64,000 bases of DNA from UTCHB3 sp964371075 (GCA_964371075.1 CAYJKN010000001.1:248001-312000), one strand, 5' to 3'. Shown: positions 1 through 9,533, counted from the first letter of the stretch. Notes: generated by a model from the sequence alone, not told the origin. Numbers and translations: made by a program.

Positions 1-668
1 AAGTTGTTATCGACAAAGATAACACCATAATTGTTGAAGGAAAAGGCGAAGAAACTGAAATCAAGAAAAGAATTAATGAGATCAAAGGACAGATCGAAAA
101 AACCACTTCAGATTATGACAGAGAAAAACTCCAGGAAAGACTTGCAAAACTTTCAGGTGGTGTTGCAGTTCTGAAAATTGGTGCTTCTACCGAGATCGAA
201 ATGAAAGAAATTAAAGCCAGAGTTGATGATGCTCTTCATGCTACCCGTGCAGCAGTTGAAGAAGGTATTGTTCCTGGTGGCGGCGTTGCTTTTGTAAGAG
301 CAATGAGTGCACTTATTGACTTAAAAGGCGAAAACGAAGATCAGACTACCGGTATCGATATCGTTAGAAGATCACTCGAAGAACCTTTAAAACAGATTGT
401 TTTCAATGCAGGCCTCGAAGGTTCAGTAGTTTCAAACAATGTTAAAGCAGGAACCGGTAGCTACGGGTTCAACGCTGCAACTGAAGTTTACGAAGACCTT
501 ATTAAAGCCGGTGTTATCGATCCTACCAAGGTTTCGAGAACAGCGCTTGAAAACGCAGCCTCGGTTTCAGGACTCCTCCTCACAACCGAAGCAGTTGTTT
601 ATGAGAAAAAAGAAAAAGAATCAGGTCCAATGATGCCTCCGGGAGGCATGGGCGGAATGGACTATTAA
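1..668 (+). CDS. groL: Chaperonin GroEL, C-terminal part (5' end outside window)
   Basis: This is the end of the 60-kDa chaperonin, which folds proteins in the cytosol as a double ring with GroES. The frame is open from base 3 with no start codon, so about 220 C-terminal residues are present and the rest lies upstream. Visible family signatures are the equatorial segment ARVDDALHATRAAVEEGIV, the ATP-site GGG that follows it, and the C-terminal Gly/Met-rich tail ending GGMGGMDY. A hairpin terminator follows directly, so groEL ends its transcription unit here. The assignment is essentially certain. Confidence 0.98.
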   Translation, partial: VVIDKDNTIIVEGKGEETEIKKRINEIKGQIEKTTSDYDREKLQERLAKLSGGVAVLKIGASTEIEMKEIKARVDDALHATRAAVEEGIVPGGGVAFVRAMSALIDLKGENEDQTTGIDIVRRSLEEPLKQIVFNAGLEGSVVSNNVKAGTGSYGFNAATEVYEDLIKAGVIDPTKVSRTALENAASVSGLLLTTEAVVYEKKEKESGPMMPPGGMGGMDY

Positions 669-687
669 TAGTTCTCCCCTTTTTTTC

Positions 688-720
688 AAGCCCCTTACAG
701 AAATGTTCGGGGCTTTTTTA
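688..720 (+). terminator. Intrinsic terminator of groEL
   Basis: A perfect 7-bp stem (AAGCCCC at 688-694, GGGGCTT at 709-715) with a 14-nt loop is followed by a T run. It lies 20 nt after the groEL stop codon and before the next gene on the same strand. Confidence 0.88.
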
Positions 721-818
721 TTTCCATTTCACAAATCATTTCTTTTATATTTCTGACTAAAGAAGTATCTTTTTATTTCGATTTATGAAGTTTCTGAAAA
801 CGATTGCCATACCAAAAA

Positions 819-3800
819 ATGAACCAGGTTTTAACCTCTAAAGATATCCAGCAACTGAAGGATCAGGTATCACAATACCTGAAAAAGTCAGATTTTAAAT
901 CTGCTAGAGATGCCGCAACAAAATTGCTTGAGTCATTCCCTAACGACCCCGAAACTAACTACATATTTGCCCTGGCATGTCTCGAAAATTATGAAGTTTC
1001 AGATGCCCTCGAATACTCTAATTTAGCCGTGAAATTAAATGATAAAGACCCAAATTCGAGATTTTTCCGTGGAATGATTCAATATAGAATGGGTATGTAT
1101 GAATCGGCCCTTTCTGATTTTGATTATGTGATTAATCTTTCAGCTGAATATGGAGCCAAATCGCTTGAATACAAGACTTCCTGCCTGGCAGCATTGGGTA
1201 AATATCAAGATGCAATGCGCTTCTACGACACTACAGTTTCTATAGACACCACCTTATCTCAGAGAAAACCAAAATTAAGAGACTGGCTAAAAAATCTTAC
1301 CGGCCATAAGTCAACATTTTTAAGCAAACTTCTCGCGCCTACAGGCGATTATCTTCTTGATGCAGAGGATGCCTTAAGTTATAAAGAATATTGGTATGCT
1401 GATTATGCCGCAAAAAAGGTAATTGAGGAATCTACAGAACCTGAGAAAACGGGTAAAGCTAAACTCATTCAGTTGAAAGTATGTTTTGCACAATTTAAAA
1501 TTCTACAAGCCAAAACTCTCCTGCAAGAGTTGCATATCATCCTCCCCGGAAACCTTGCATTAATTGAGTTCGCCGTTAAAATGGCAGAAATTGAAAGCAG
1601 TAATTCTCAACACAAACAAACTGACACCATTGAGGCAATTGATCATTCCGAAGATATTCCGGTTGAAGAAACCCCCGATACAAAAAAACCTGAACCGCAA
1701 GGAGTAATTGATCTCTCCTCCGGTGGTAAAAAAGATTCCAAAGTAACTGAATCCCAAAGTGAAAAAGTTACTAAACCGGCGACTCAAAGCTCCGGTTCTG
1801 GAAAAAGAACTGATTTTGAAATAATCAAAGGTGTTAAGTTTAAGGCCTACTTTGCAAGAACATTTGATCTCTCAGAAAATCTAAAAAGTGGCAGAAAATA
1901 TTATGTTCATCAGTTTAATGCTCCGGCACAGGGATTTATAGCAGTTGAGGTTATTGTAAATAATCCATATTTTGAGAAAAAAGATGTTTCTGTTGATGGT
2001 CAGGCATTTTGGTATGTAAATGAAAAACAGATGGGAGAAAGTAACTTTGAACTTCAGATTGAGTCTGAATGGAGCAATGTTGCAGTTGTGCAAAGTTGGG
2101 GAACCGGAAACCCCGGTTTCTGGAATGCGGGTCAGGGCAGAGTTGAAATCTTCTTAAATAACGAACTTGTTTGTGTTAAGTGGTTTATCCTGGGATTTTC
2201 GGTAATCTACGATCTTGAACACTATGATATAAACGAGATCGAAGATACTGAAGCAATGGAAGAGTTACACAATGACGGTGAACTTTCTGTTGAAAAGGTT
2301 CTTGCCACTCTGGATGGATTTATCGGACTTGCCTCTGTTAAACAGACCATGCGAGATTTTGTTGACTATCTAAACTTTGTGCAGGAGAGAAAAAAACTGG
2401 GACTGAGGACCAAAGAAGGACTCTCTGTTAATTCTGTATTCCTCGGAAACCCGGGTACCGGCAAAACTACGGTTGCAAGGGTAATTGGTGACATTTTCAA
2501 AGCGATGAATCTATTGCCTAAAGGGCATATTGTTGAATGTGACCGTGCTGCTCTTGTTGGACAGTATGTTGGAGAAACTGCCCAGAAAACCGAAAAAATG
2601 ATAGAAGATTCCATGGGAGGAATTCTCTTCATTGATGAGGCATACACTCTCGTAAAAAAGGGTGGTTCGGGTCAGGATTTTGGACAGGAAGCGATCGATA
2701 CACTTCTAAAGAGGATGGAAGACAAAGCCGGTGAGTTTGTTACCATAGTTGCAGGTTATCCGGGAGAGATGAATGATTTTCTTGAGTCGAACCCCGGTAT
2801 GAAATCAAGGTTTACTCAATTCTTCCAGTTTGACGATTACACCCCTGAAGAATTATTTCAGATTTTTGAGATGATGGCAAGTAAAGAGGATTATACTCTT
2901 TCCAAACAGGCAAAAGAACTCTTGATTAAAGAGTTTATGAATCTTTACCGAAATAGAGATAAAACGTTTGGCAATGGTCGATTGGTAAGGAACACCTACG
3001 ACGAAGCAAAGATGAGGTTGAGCAAAAGATATTTAAGACTTCCCCCCGGGATGAGGTCTGAAACCGCACTCACAACTTTTGAACCGGAGGATATTGCAGC
3101 CGTTTTCAAAAAAGAGGAAGGCAAACTTGTTGATGTTGGCATCAATGAGGAAAAACTTGAGGAATCACTCGCTAAACTCAATGGGTTAATGGGTTTAACC
3201 CTAGTTAAAAAAGAAATTAATGAACTGGTAAAAATCGCAAGATTCTATTCTGAGAGAAGTGAAAATCTCCAAAACAAATTTTCCGATCATATTGTCTTTC
3301 TGGGAAATCCCGGAACCGGGAAAACCACTGTTGCCCGAATTTTTAGTGATATCTATTCTGCTTTGGGAATCCTTCCAAAAGGTCATTTAGTTGAAACAGA
3401 CAGACAAAATCTGGTGTCGAGTTATGTGGGACAAACCGCTGCCAAAACCACTGAGTTGATAAATCAATCTATTGGTGGAACTCTGTTCATCGATGAAGCT
3501 TACACACTTGTTAAAGCAGGTGACAACTCAGGAAGCGATTTTGGCAAGGAAGCAATCGATACACTTCTAAAAAGAATGGAAGATGACAGGGGCAAATTCA
3601 TCGTTATAGCTGCAGGTTATACCGAAGATATGGAGAAATTTCTCGAAAGTAATGTCGGTCTAAAGTCCAGATTTACCAAGTTTATTTTATTTGAGGATTA
3701 TACTCCCGATGAACTTGTAAATATTGCAGTAAATATCTTTAAGTCGAAAGACCTTGTTATGTCGGCTGAAACAATGGTTAAATTGAAGATCTATTTCAAT

Positions 3801-4823
3801 GAGAGATACAGACAACGCGACAAAACATTTTCAAATGCTAGGATGGTAAGGAATATTGCAGAGGCTGCAATGAAAAGGCACCTCCTCAGACTTGTGGAGA
3901 TTCCTAACGAAAATTTAACAGATGAAATCTCAAAAACAATCACTCCTGAAGATATTATTGAACTCGCTCCCGCAGCTTCTAAAAAACAAGTACGGGTTGA
4001 AGGCGATCAGGCTTTGCTCGAACAACATTTGAAAGAATTAGAGTCACTGACAGGACTCGGCGAAGTTAAAAAAGCCACTGAAAAACTGATCAGCTCCCTC
4101 AAAATTGCCAAAATGCGTGAAGAGCGAGGACTTAAAGTCATTAAGAAAAATCTTCATGTAGTATTTATGGGTAACCCGGGAACAGGAAAAACCACAGTTG
4201 CCAGACTCCTTAGCAAGGTGTATAAAGAACTTGGTTTACTCGAAAAGGGTCACCTGGTAGAAGTTGACAGATCTTCACTTGTTGCAGGTTATCAGGGACA
4301 AACGGCTCAAAAAACCGAAGACGTAATTAAAAAAGCACTCGGTGGAACACTGTTCATTGATGAAGCCTATACACTTTCGAGAGGATCAAATGATTTTGGT
4401 CAGGAAGCTATAGATACCTTGCTTAAGAGAATGGAAGATTATTCAGACCAACTTGTTGTAATAGTTGCAGGTTATCCAAATGAAATGAGGAATTTCCTCG
4501 ATTCAAACCCCGGTTTACAAAGTCGCTTTACAAATTTTTTCATGTTCGAAGATTATACTCCGGATGAAATGATCAATATTACCAAAGTTTTGGCTGAAAA
4601 GAGTGGATATAAACTTGATGAGACCGCAGTAGAGCACTTGCAAGGGGTATTTAAAGAAATTTATGAAAATAGAGACAGTAATTTTGGGAATGCGAGAACC
4701 GTGAGAAATGTACTGTATAAAGCTATTGGAAATCAGGAAGAACGAATACTCACGCTCTCAAATCTTAGCGATGAAGACCTTGTAAAGATTACCGTGGAGG
4801 ATGTCCAGAATCTTGAAATTTAA
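819..4823 (+). CDS. TPR protein with beta-sandwich domain and three tandem CbxX/SpoVK-type AAA+ ATPase domains
   Basis: A large cytosolic ATPase, about 1334 residues from the ATG at 819; an in-frame TTG at 804 is the alternative start. No Shine-Dalgarno decides between them. Residues 1-140 look like TPR repeats. A charged, low-complexity linker follows (about 265-310), then a region of about 130 residues rich in beta strands and aromatics (about 330-460). Three AAA+ modules of the CbxX/CfxQ/SpoVK family come next, with Walker A GNPGTGKT at bases 2445, 3303 and 4170, and Walker B with LFIDEAYTL in each copy (ILFIDEAYTL or TLFIDEAYTL). Every module has the SRFT arginine region, so all three look catalytically intact. 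TPR plus CbxX AAA+ is the layout of EccA from type VII secretion, but EccA has one AAA domain and no type VII genes are nearby. The substrate is unknown. It stands alone between groEL and a convergent transporter gene. Confidence 0.9.
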   Translation: MNQVLTSKDIQQLKDQVSQYLKKSDFKSARDAATKLLESFPNDPETNYIFALACLENYEVSDALEYSNLAVKLNDKDPNSRFFRGMIQYRMGMYESALSDFDYVINLSAEYGAKSLEYKTSCLAALGKYQDAMRFYDTTVSIDTTLSQRKPKLRDWLKNLTGHKSTFLSKLLAPTGDYLLDAEDALSYKEYWYADYAAKKVIEESTEPEKTGKAKLIQLKVCFAQFKILQAKTLLQELHIILPGNLALIEFAVKMAEIESSNSQHKQTDTIEAIDHSEDIPVEETPDTKKPEPQGVIDLSSGGKKDSKVTESQSEKVTKPATQSSGSGKRTDFEIIKGVKFKAYFARTFDLSENLKSGRKYYVHQFNAPAQGFIAVEVIVNNPYFEKKDVSVDGQAFWYVNEKQMGESNFELQIESEWSNVAVVQSWGTGNPGFWNAGQGRVEIFLNNELVCVKWFILGFSVIYDLEHYDINEIEDTEAMEELHNDGELSVEKVLATLDGFIGLASVKQTMRDFVDYLNFVQERKKLGLRTKEGLSVNSVFLGNPGTGKTTVARVIGDIFKAMNLLPKGHIVECDRAALVGQYVGETAQKTEKMIEDSMGGILFIDEAYTLVKKGGSGQDFGQEAIDTLLKRMEDKAGEFVTIVAGYPGEMNDFLESNPGMKSRFTQFFQFDDYTPEELFQIFEMMASKEDYTLSKQAKELLIKEFMNLYRNRDKTFGNGRLVRNTYDEAKMRLSKRYLRLPPGMRSETALTTFEPEDIAAVFKKEEGKLVDVGINEEKLEESLAKLNGLMGLTLVKKEINELVKIARFYSERSENLQNKFSDHIVFLGNPGTGKTTVARIFSDIYSALGILPKGHLVETDRQNLVSSYVGQTAAKTTELINQSIGGTLFIDEAYTLVKAGDNSGSDFGKEAIDTLLKRMEDDRGKFIVIAAGYTEDMEKFLESNVGLKSRFTKFILFEDYTPDELVNIAVNIFKSKDLVMSAETMVKLKIYFNERYRQRDKTFSNARMVRNIAEAAMKRHLLRLVEIPNENLTDEISKTITPEDIIELAPAASKKQVRVEGDQALLEQHLKELESLTGLGEVKKATEKLISSLKIAKMREERGLKVIKKNLHVVFMGNPGTGKTTVARLLSKVYKELGLLEKGHLVEVDRSSLVAGYQGQTAQKTEDVIKKALGGTLFIDEAYTLSRGSNDFGQEAIDTLLKRMEDYSDQLVVIVAGYPNEMRNFLDSNPGLQSRFTNFFMFEDYTPDEMINITKVLAEKSGYKLDETAVEHLQGVFKEIYENRDSNFGNARTVRNVLYKAIGNQEERILTLSNLSDEDLVKITVEDVQNLEI

Positions 4824-4826
4824 TAG

Positions 4827-5594
4827 CTAAAGGTCACTTTCAGCGGCTGCCTCTTCGATCATTTTGTTTGCTAAATCTTTACCAAGATATCTGTCAATGA
4901 TTGTGTGCAAAAGGTACAATATTGGTGTGAGAAAAATCGCAATCGAAAGTTTATAAATATAATTGACCACACCAATCGCCAGAACCAGTGATATACTCCA
5001 ATCGGCACCAAAGTAGAATGCAATAAAAAGAACCACAAAACTATCGATGAACTGCGATACCAGTGTTGAACCCGTTGCTCTTGCCCAAATCCACTTGTTA
5101 CCGGTATATTTTCTCACCCATTGAAAAACAATTACATCTATCAACTGTCCAATTAAAAAAGCACAAAGTGAACCGATAATAATCCATAAACCCTGCCCAA
5201 AAATCACATTAAATGCCGAATCCATGTTCACTTGTCCGGTTGGAGTATCTCTCATTATCCAAAAATCGGCAGGAACAAGGCCCATCGAAAAATAGACCAT
5301 AACAAACGCATATCCTATAAGTCCGGCTGAGATAAAAGAGAGGAGTTTCACTCCCCTTCTGCCAAAATATTCATTGATAATATCGGTAAAGATGAAAACC
5401 ACCGGCCAAAGCAGAACCCCTGCAGTCAAGTTGAAAGACAGGTTGTCCTGTCCAAAAAATGAAAGTGAGAGAGGTGAAAAACCCAATGTTTTCTCGAGTG
5501 AGAAAATTTTTGATCCTATAAATTCGGCTAAAACGGCATTCGAGACAAAAAACATCCCAAGGAAGAGGAAAAGAAGGTTCTTTTTATCTTTCAT
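4827..5594 (-). CDS. yhhQ: Queuosine precursor transporter (YhhQ/VUT family, DUF165)
   Basis: A membrane permease of the VUT family, whose characterised E. coli member YhhQ imports the tRNA-modification precursors preQ0 and preQ1. The 255-residue length is typical. Hydrophobic segments start at residue 6 (LLFLFLGMFFVSNAVLAEF). The family signatures FTDIINEYFGRRGVK and a late FIDSFVVLFIAFYFG are visible. It converges on the AAA+ gene with 3 bp between stop codons. No preQ1 riboswitch can fit in the 30 nt upstream, where the next minus-strand gene ends, so the two may be cotranscribed. No other queuosine gene is in the window. Confidence 0.85.
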   Translation of the reverse strand: MKDKKNLLFLFLGMFFVSNAVLAEFIGSKIFSLEKTLGFSPLSLSFFGQDNLSFNLTAGVLLWPVVFIFTDIINEYFGRRGVKLLSFISAGLIGYAFVMVYFSMGLVPADFWIMRDTPTGQVNMDSAFNVIFGQGLWIIIGSLCAFLIGQLIDVIVFQWVRKYTGNKWIWARATGSTLVSQFIDSFVVLFIAFYFGADWSISLVLAIGVVNYIYKLSIAIFLTPILYLLHTIIDRYLGKDLANKMIEEAAAESDL

Positions 5595-5624
5595 ATAAAT
5601 GACTTTCGTGGATATTAAAGGATT

Positions 5625-6338
5625 CTACTCGTAGAAGGCTTTTACATAAAACTCGATCTCATCGATCATTTTTTCACTTATGGTAAAAGTCACATATTCA
5701 GCAAAGTTATTGAGGATAATGAGACTGTTGATGCCGGCATCTTTTTCCTCAAGTTTAACTATTTGTTTGCTAACATTTTTATTAAGTACTGAGATACTTT
5801 CGTATATATCCATCAAACCGTTCATTTCCCAATCAGGTTCCTGTCCTTTTTTAAATCTGATATATTGAGACAGTAAGTAGAGGGAAAAAACTCTCAATTG
5901 AGTTTCATCAAGAGTTGCAAAAGGAAGATGACTATGAAGTAGTGGTTTTAATCTACCCATTATTGGACAACCACTGGAAACCATAAATATACCCAAAAGA
6001 CTACTGACACCTGATTGGACCGAAGTATGTTTTGCAAAATTCCTCGATGTTGTTTCAACCTCAACCTCCACTGTATCAAACGAGCTAAAATCATTAAACT
6101 CACGGATAAGTTTGTGAAGATTTAGAGCAAGAGGGCAGTATTTATGGGTATCACGATCGAGTGGGCAATGAGGACAAGCAAAATTTTCGAGAAGTGCCCA
6201 ATCTGTCTCAAGGAGTTCATTTTCCTTGTGCATAATGCTGAGATCAAATCTCCGTAATTCCACGGTGAATTCTTTAGTTTCATTGTGTGGAAGCTTAAAG
6301 TGATATGTAAACGATAGAGTTTCTTCTTCAGGCATCAT
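5625..6338 (-). CDS. Conserved-looking protein of unknown function with a four-cysteine set
   Basis: I do not recognise a characterised family. The 237-residue protein has no signal peptide or membrane helix, so it is probably cytosolic. The N-terminal 50 residues look beta-rich. A Cys cluster follows, CPHCPL at 55-60 and CPL at 68-70, then SGCPIM with Cys124. The spacing CxxC-x9-C plus a distant Cys would suit a metal or Fe-S site, but this is inference. The C-terminal half is mainly helical. Two consecutive ATG codons (6338 and 6335) could serve as start, preceded by the weak site GGTAAAGA. It may be cotranscribed with the downstream queuosine transporter, 30 nt away. Confidence 0.6.
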   Translation of the reverse strand: MMPEEETLSFTYHFKLPHNETKEFTVELRRFDLSIMHKENELLETDWALLENFACPHCPLDRDTHKYCPLALNLHKLIREFNDFSSFDTVEVEVETTSRNFAKHTSVQSGVSSLLGIFMVSSGCPIMGRLKPLLHSHLPFATLDETQLRVFSLYLLSQYIRFKKGQEPDWEMNGLMDIYESISVLNKNVSKQIVKLEEKDAGINSLIILNNFAEYVTFTISEKMIDEIEFYVKAFYE

Positions 6339-6450
6339 TCTTTACCGGAAATTTTTGAACCTTTTGTTTGCTAATATACTCTAAACAATTGTTATAAAAA
6401 AAACGGACAAAATAATCCTTAAGGTTCCAATACTTTTATTTAACAAAAGA

Positions 6451-6485
6451 CAAAAAAAAAGCGATGATTTTAATCACCGCTTTTT
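6451..6485 (-). terminator. Intrinsic terminator after the PspC/toastrack pair
   Basis: A long stem of AAAAAGCGATGATT (6456-6469) against AATCACCGCTTTTT (6472-6485) has one A-C mismatch and a 2-nt loop. On the minus strand it is followed by a T run. It lies just downstream of the minus-strand gene ending at 6517. The A and T tracts on both sides could let it work in both directions. Confidence 0.8.
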
Positions 6486-6516
6486 AAAGTTTTGTCTGTT
6501 ATTATCTACAAAAGAG

Positions 6517-7440
6517 TTACTCTTTTCTCAATTGAAGACTGCTGACACCGCCATCGATGTAGATAGTTATAACATCACCAACTCCGGTGAAGTTATCTGA
6601 GTAAATAGCTTCTCCTTTTTCAGTAAATCCCGGAGGGGTACGGAAATTACTCAAAGCCATCGAATTAACAATTTTTACCTGGGAATCTTTTTTTATGATT
6701 ATTTCAATGCTGCTTGCACCACATTCAACTCTAATTTCACTTCCACCAACTGCTGCATTTGGCAGGAAAAGTTTGGTTGAGCTGGCTCCAAGTTCCAATC
6801 GAAGTTTACGGAAAAAGAGATTACTTATATTTAACTCAAGATCCGCTGCTCCCATCTGGAAAGATATATCTTCATAAAATGGTTTGGGATGTAAATTCAA
6901 TTCAACCAGAGCGGCAAAAGTTGTATCGTCCGTATCAAAGTTAAATTCTGCCATCTCCACATTTAAATCGGCTCTGCCACCGGCAATCTCGTTGTGAATC
7001 GTAAATCTCCGTCCACTCCTGTCAGTACGCAGGGTCATCAAATTTGTATCCTTGCTCGATACAATGTACTTCCCTGCTCCACCATCAAAAGTCAGATCAA
7101 CAAATTTAATTGTAGTATCAAACGGTTCCGTTTTAATCGAGATCAGTTCACTTCTGTTCTTTGAAGAATTTACATGCGAAAATATTTTTTTAGGGAAATA
7201 TTGAATCGTCGCAGTAATCGTCAGTATAAAAAAAGCAAGTGCAAACCCTGCCAATCCGGCTAATACGTTTCGAGCAATCAAGTTTTTTGTAAGATAGATT
7301 ACACCTGCGGCAATAAGCAAAAGTGGCCAAAGTTTTCTTATTTCAGGGATATAAAAATCATAGTCACCAAAATTTTTGATCAGGAGAAGAACCCCCAACC
7401 CGAGGAAAAAAACTCCCCAGAATATTTTACTCGGTTTCAT
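6517..7440 (-). CDS. LiaF/toastrack-type envelope stress membrane protein
   Basis: A 307-residue membrane protein. Residues 6-90 contain about four hydrophobic segments of the LiaI/LiaF transmembrane type (IFWGVFFLGLGVLLLIKNFG). The remaining 200 residues are repetitive beta strands with alternating patterns such as MGAADLELNIS, LGASSTKLFLPNA and CGASSIEIII, which is the toastrack/DUF4097 fold seen in LiaF C-termini. LiaF in Firmicutes restrains the LiaSR envelope-stress system; no LiaSR pair is adjacent here. Its start overlaps the end of the upstream PspC gene by 14 bp, so the two are translationally coupled. A terminator follows. Confidence 0.8.
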   Translation of the reverse strand: MKPSKIFWGVFFLGLGVLLLIKNFGDYDFYIPEIRKLWPLLLIAAGVIYLTKNLIARNVLAGLAGFALAFFILTITATIQYFPKKIFSHVNSSKNRSELISIKTEPFDTTIKFVDLTFDGGAGKYIVSSKDTNLMTLRTDRSGRRFTIHNEIAGGRADLNVEMAEFNFDTDDTTFAALVELNLHPKPFYEDISFQMGAADLELNISNLFFRKLRLELGASSTKLFLPNAAVGGSEIRVECGASSIEIIIKKDSQVKIVNSMALSNFRTPPGFTEKGEAIYSDNFTGVGDVITIYIDGGVSSLQLRKE

Positions 7441-7858
7441 TTTTTACTCCAATCTTTTTTTTTCTTCCACTAACAATTATCCAAACTCCAAGAAGTACGA
7501 GGATCAGAGGGAACGAATCTTCAATATCAAAATGTGGGACAAAATTGTCAAGTCCGAACAATATTCCGGCTACGATCAGTATAACTCCAAGAATTACTGA
7601 AAATTTCTCTTTTGTCTCTGAAGGAGCAACAGGAGTATAAGGGATTGAGTTCTCTGATTTCATATCAAATCTCATCACTTGATCCGGGATTATAACCATG
7701 CCGACTATATAAAGGATTAGACCTACACCATTAAAAAGAGTGAGTGCAATAAATGCAAATCGAACGATTACGGGATCTATTTCAAAATATTCCGCAATTC
7801 CACCGGCTACACCGCCGATCATTCTCTCTCTTCTTGATCTATATATTCGCTTTTCCAT
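7427..7858 (-). CDS. PspC domain membrane protein
   Basis: A 143-residue protein with an N-terminal PspC domain: basic RSRRERMIGGVAGGIAEYF, then a hydrophobic helix (FAFIALTLFNGVGLILYIVG) ending VIIPDQ. Residues 82-130 carry two more hydrophobic stretches like LiaI/LiaF membrane segments. PspC proteins sit in the inner membrane and respond to envelope damage. The start is supported by AGGAG six nt before ATG. It is the first gene of a two-gene unit with the toastrack protein; no pspA is visible in the window. Confidence 0.85.
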   Translation of the reverse strand: MEKRIYRSRRERMIGGVAGGIAEYFEIDPVIVRFAFIALTLFNGVGLILYIVGMVIIPDQVMRFDMKSENSIPYTPVAPSETKEKFSVILGVILIVAGILFGLDNFVPHFDIEDSFPLILVLLGVWIIVSGRKKKIGVKNETE

Positions 7859-7969
7859 TTTGGACTCCTGATTGTTTACGGTGTAAAATTAAGTCCACAA
7901 GTCATTTATTCTAAACTATTAATGATAAATGGTTTTAAAGCCAGATAGACGTATTATATCGATGATTTT

Positions 7970-9310
7970 CTACCCAACTTTTAAAGACATTTGTTTTACT
8001 TTAAGGAAGAACCTGGTATTTAACATCAACGATGAAGCAATCAAACTGATTGACAAGCCATACCATACTCCTTCAGTACCGAGTCCCAGCGGAAATCCGA
8101 GTAGATAAGCCGATGGTAAACCAATCACCCAATAAGCAATGAAAGTAATTACAGTTGGAATTTTAACATCAGTTATTCCCCTTAGATTCCCAAGAGCAAT
8201 GGCCTGTGTTCCATCAAAAATCTGGAAAAATGCAGCTATCATCAATAGTTTGGGGGCAAATAACACCACCTCTGCATCAGATGTGTAGAGTCTTGGTATT
8301 AAATCATTAAACACTATAAAACTGAGTCCCGCAACTATCATAAATGAAGCCCCCATGAAGAGTGAAATGGAGCCGGCTTTTTTCACCCCCGACATGTCCC
8401 CTGCTCCGAGAGCGTTCCCTACTCTTATAGTTCCGGCGGTGGATAATCCCAAACAGGCCAGATAAGTAATAGAAGAGACGTTTAATGCAATCTGATGTGA
8501 TGCCAACTCATCTTTCCCTATCCAACCAACCATAAAGGCAGCAGTAGCAAAACAGCCAACTTCAAAAAAATATTGAAACCCGCTGGGTACTCCGATTCTA
8601 AGAATTTCTTTGCCAATTTCATTTATTCCTTTAAAAGGGAATATTTTTAAATTATACCTTTTGAACTCTGAGCTTTTATGAACAAATATCGCCAGGCTGA
8701 TCAACATAAAAATTCTGGAGCCCAACGTCGCAATGCCAGCACCATCAAGGCCCATCGGCTCAAAACCCAGATTCCCGTAAATAAAAATCCAGTTACAAAA
8801 CACATTTATAAAATTAGCAAGGATCGCCACTACCATGGCCGGCCGGGTGAACGACAAACCTTCGATAAATTGTTTGTATGCCGTAAATATCAGCATTGGA
8901 ATTGTGGAGAGTGATATAATCTGTGTATAACTTACAGCAAGCTGGGCTACTTCTGGTGGTTGATCCATATAAGGAATCAATTCCGCTCCAAAAAAGGTGA
9001 TGAGATTAAGTATCACACCTGTGAAAAAACTCACCCAAATCCCCTGCTGAAACACCACCGAACACTTTTCACGGTCGGCAGAACCTACTGCGATTGCAAC
9101 CAGAGGAGTCATCGCCATCACGATTCCCAGACCAACAACTGTTATTATAAAAAAGAAACCAACACTGATTGAAGAGGCCGCAAGAGGGGCATCTCCAATC
9201 CTTCCCACCATTACAGAGTCCACCACTCCCATCATAACAAACCCGATTTGGGTGATTACAACAGGCAGAGCCAGCGACAAGGTTTCTTTAAATTGATTTT
9301 TGTAAGACAT
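7970..9310 (-). CDS. MATE family multidrug efflux transporter (NorM-like)
   Basis: A 446-residue polytopic membrane protein with about 12 hydrophobic segments. The N-terminus has the MATE signature with MVGRIGDAPLAASSIS. The second half repeats the pattern with TAGTIRVGNALGAGD, the conserved RVGN-xLGAG motif of MATE transporters. MATE proteins export cationic drugs using Na+ or H+ gradients; the substrate here cannot be told. It is monocistronic. A second, only distantly similar MATE gene lies at 56297-57658. Confidence 0.93.
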   Translation of the reverse strand: MSYKNQFKETLSLALPVVITQIGFVMMGVVDSVMVGRIGDAPLAASSISVGFFFIITVVGLGIVMAMTPLVAIAVGSADREKCSVVFQQGIWVSFFTGVILNLITFFGAELIPYMDQPPEVAQLAVSYTQIISLSTIPMLIFTAYKQFIEGLSFTRPAMVVAILANFINVFCNWIFIYGNLGFEPMGLDGAGIATLGSRIFMLISLAIFVHKSSEFKRYNLKIFPFKGINEIGKEILRIGVPSGFQYFFEVGCFATAAFMVGWIGKDELASHQIALNVSSITYLACLGLSTAGTIRVGNALGAGDMSGVKKAGSISLFMGASFMIVAGLSFIVFNDLIPRLYTSDAEVVLFAPKLLMIAAFFQIFDGTQAIALGNLRGITDVKIPTVITFIAYWVIGLPSAYLLGFPLGLGTEGVWYGLSISLIASSLMLNTRFFLKVKQMSLKVG

Positions 9311-9379
9311 TTTTCTAAAATAATTGAACAGTAAATTTAAATATCTGAACCAACAAATAACACAAACAAAACATTTTCT

Positions 9380-9410
9380 TTTGTAATATTTTGTAAAATA
9401 TCTACATTTG
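9380..9410 (+). promoter_or_regulatory. Bacteroidota-type promoter of the tRNA-Ser pair
   Basis: TTTG at 9380-9383 and TACATTTG at 9403-9410 are separated by exactly 19 nt. This matches the -33 TTTG and -7 TAnnTTTG elements of Bacteroidota primary sigma factors. Transcription would start near 9416, about 27 nt before the first tRNA. Confidence 0.65.
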
Positions 9411-9442
9411 TAATCTGTTTATTCTGGAATTGCAGAAAATAA

Positions 9443-9533
9443 GGAGAGATGGCAGAGTGGTTGAATGCGGCGGTCTCGAAAACCGTTGTGGGCTTATAGT
9501 TCACCGGGAGTTCGAATCTCCCTCTCTCCGCCA
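9443..9533 (+). tRNA. tRNA-Ser(CGA), CCA end encoded
   Basis: A class II tRNA with long variable arm. The acceptor stem is GGAGAGA with TCTCTCC, the T loop is TTCGAAT, and the anticodon loop CTCGAAA gives anticodon CGA for UCG codons. The discriminator base is G9530, followed by an encoded CCA (9531-9533). Confidence 0.95.

Noticed and set aside
785..841. ATG-started 18-codon frame just upstream of the AAA+ gene
   Set aside because: It overlaps the start of the large gene in another frame, has no ribosome binding site and no recognisable product.
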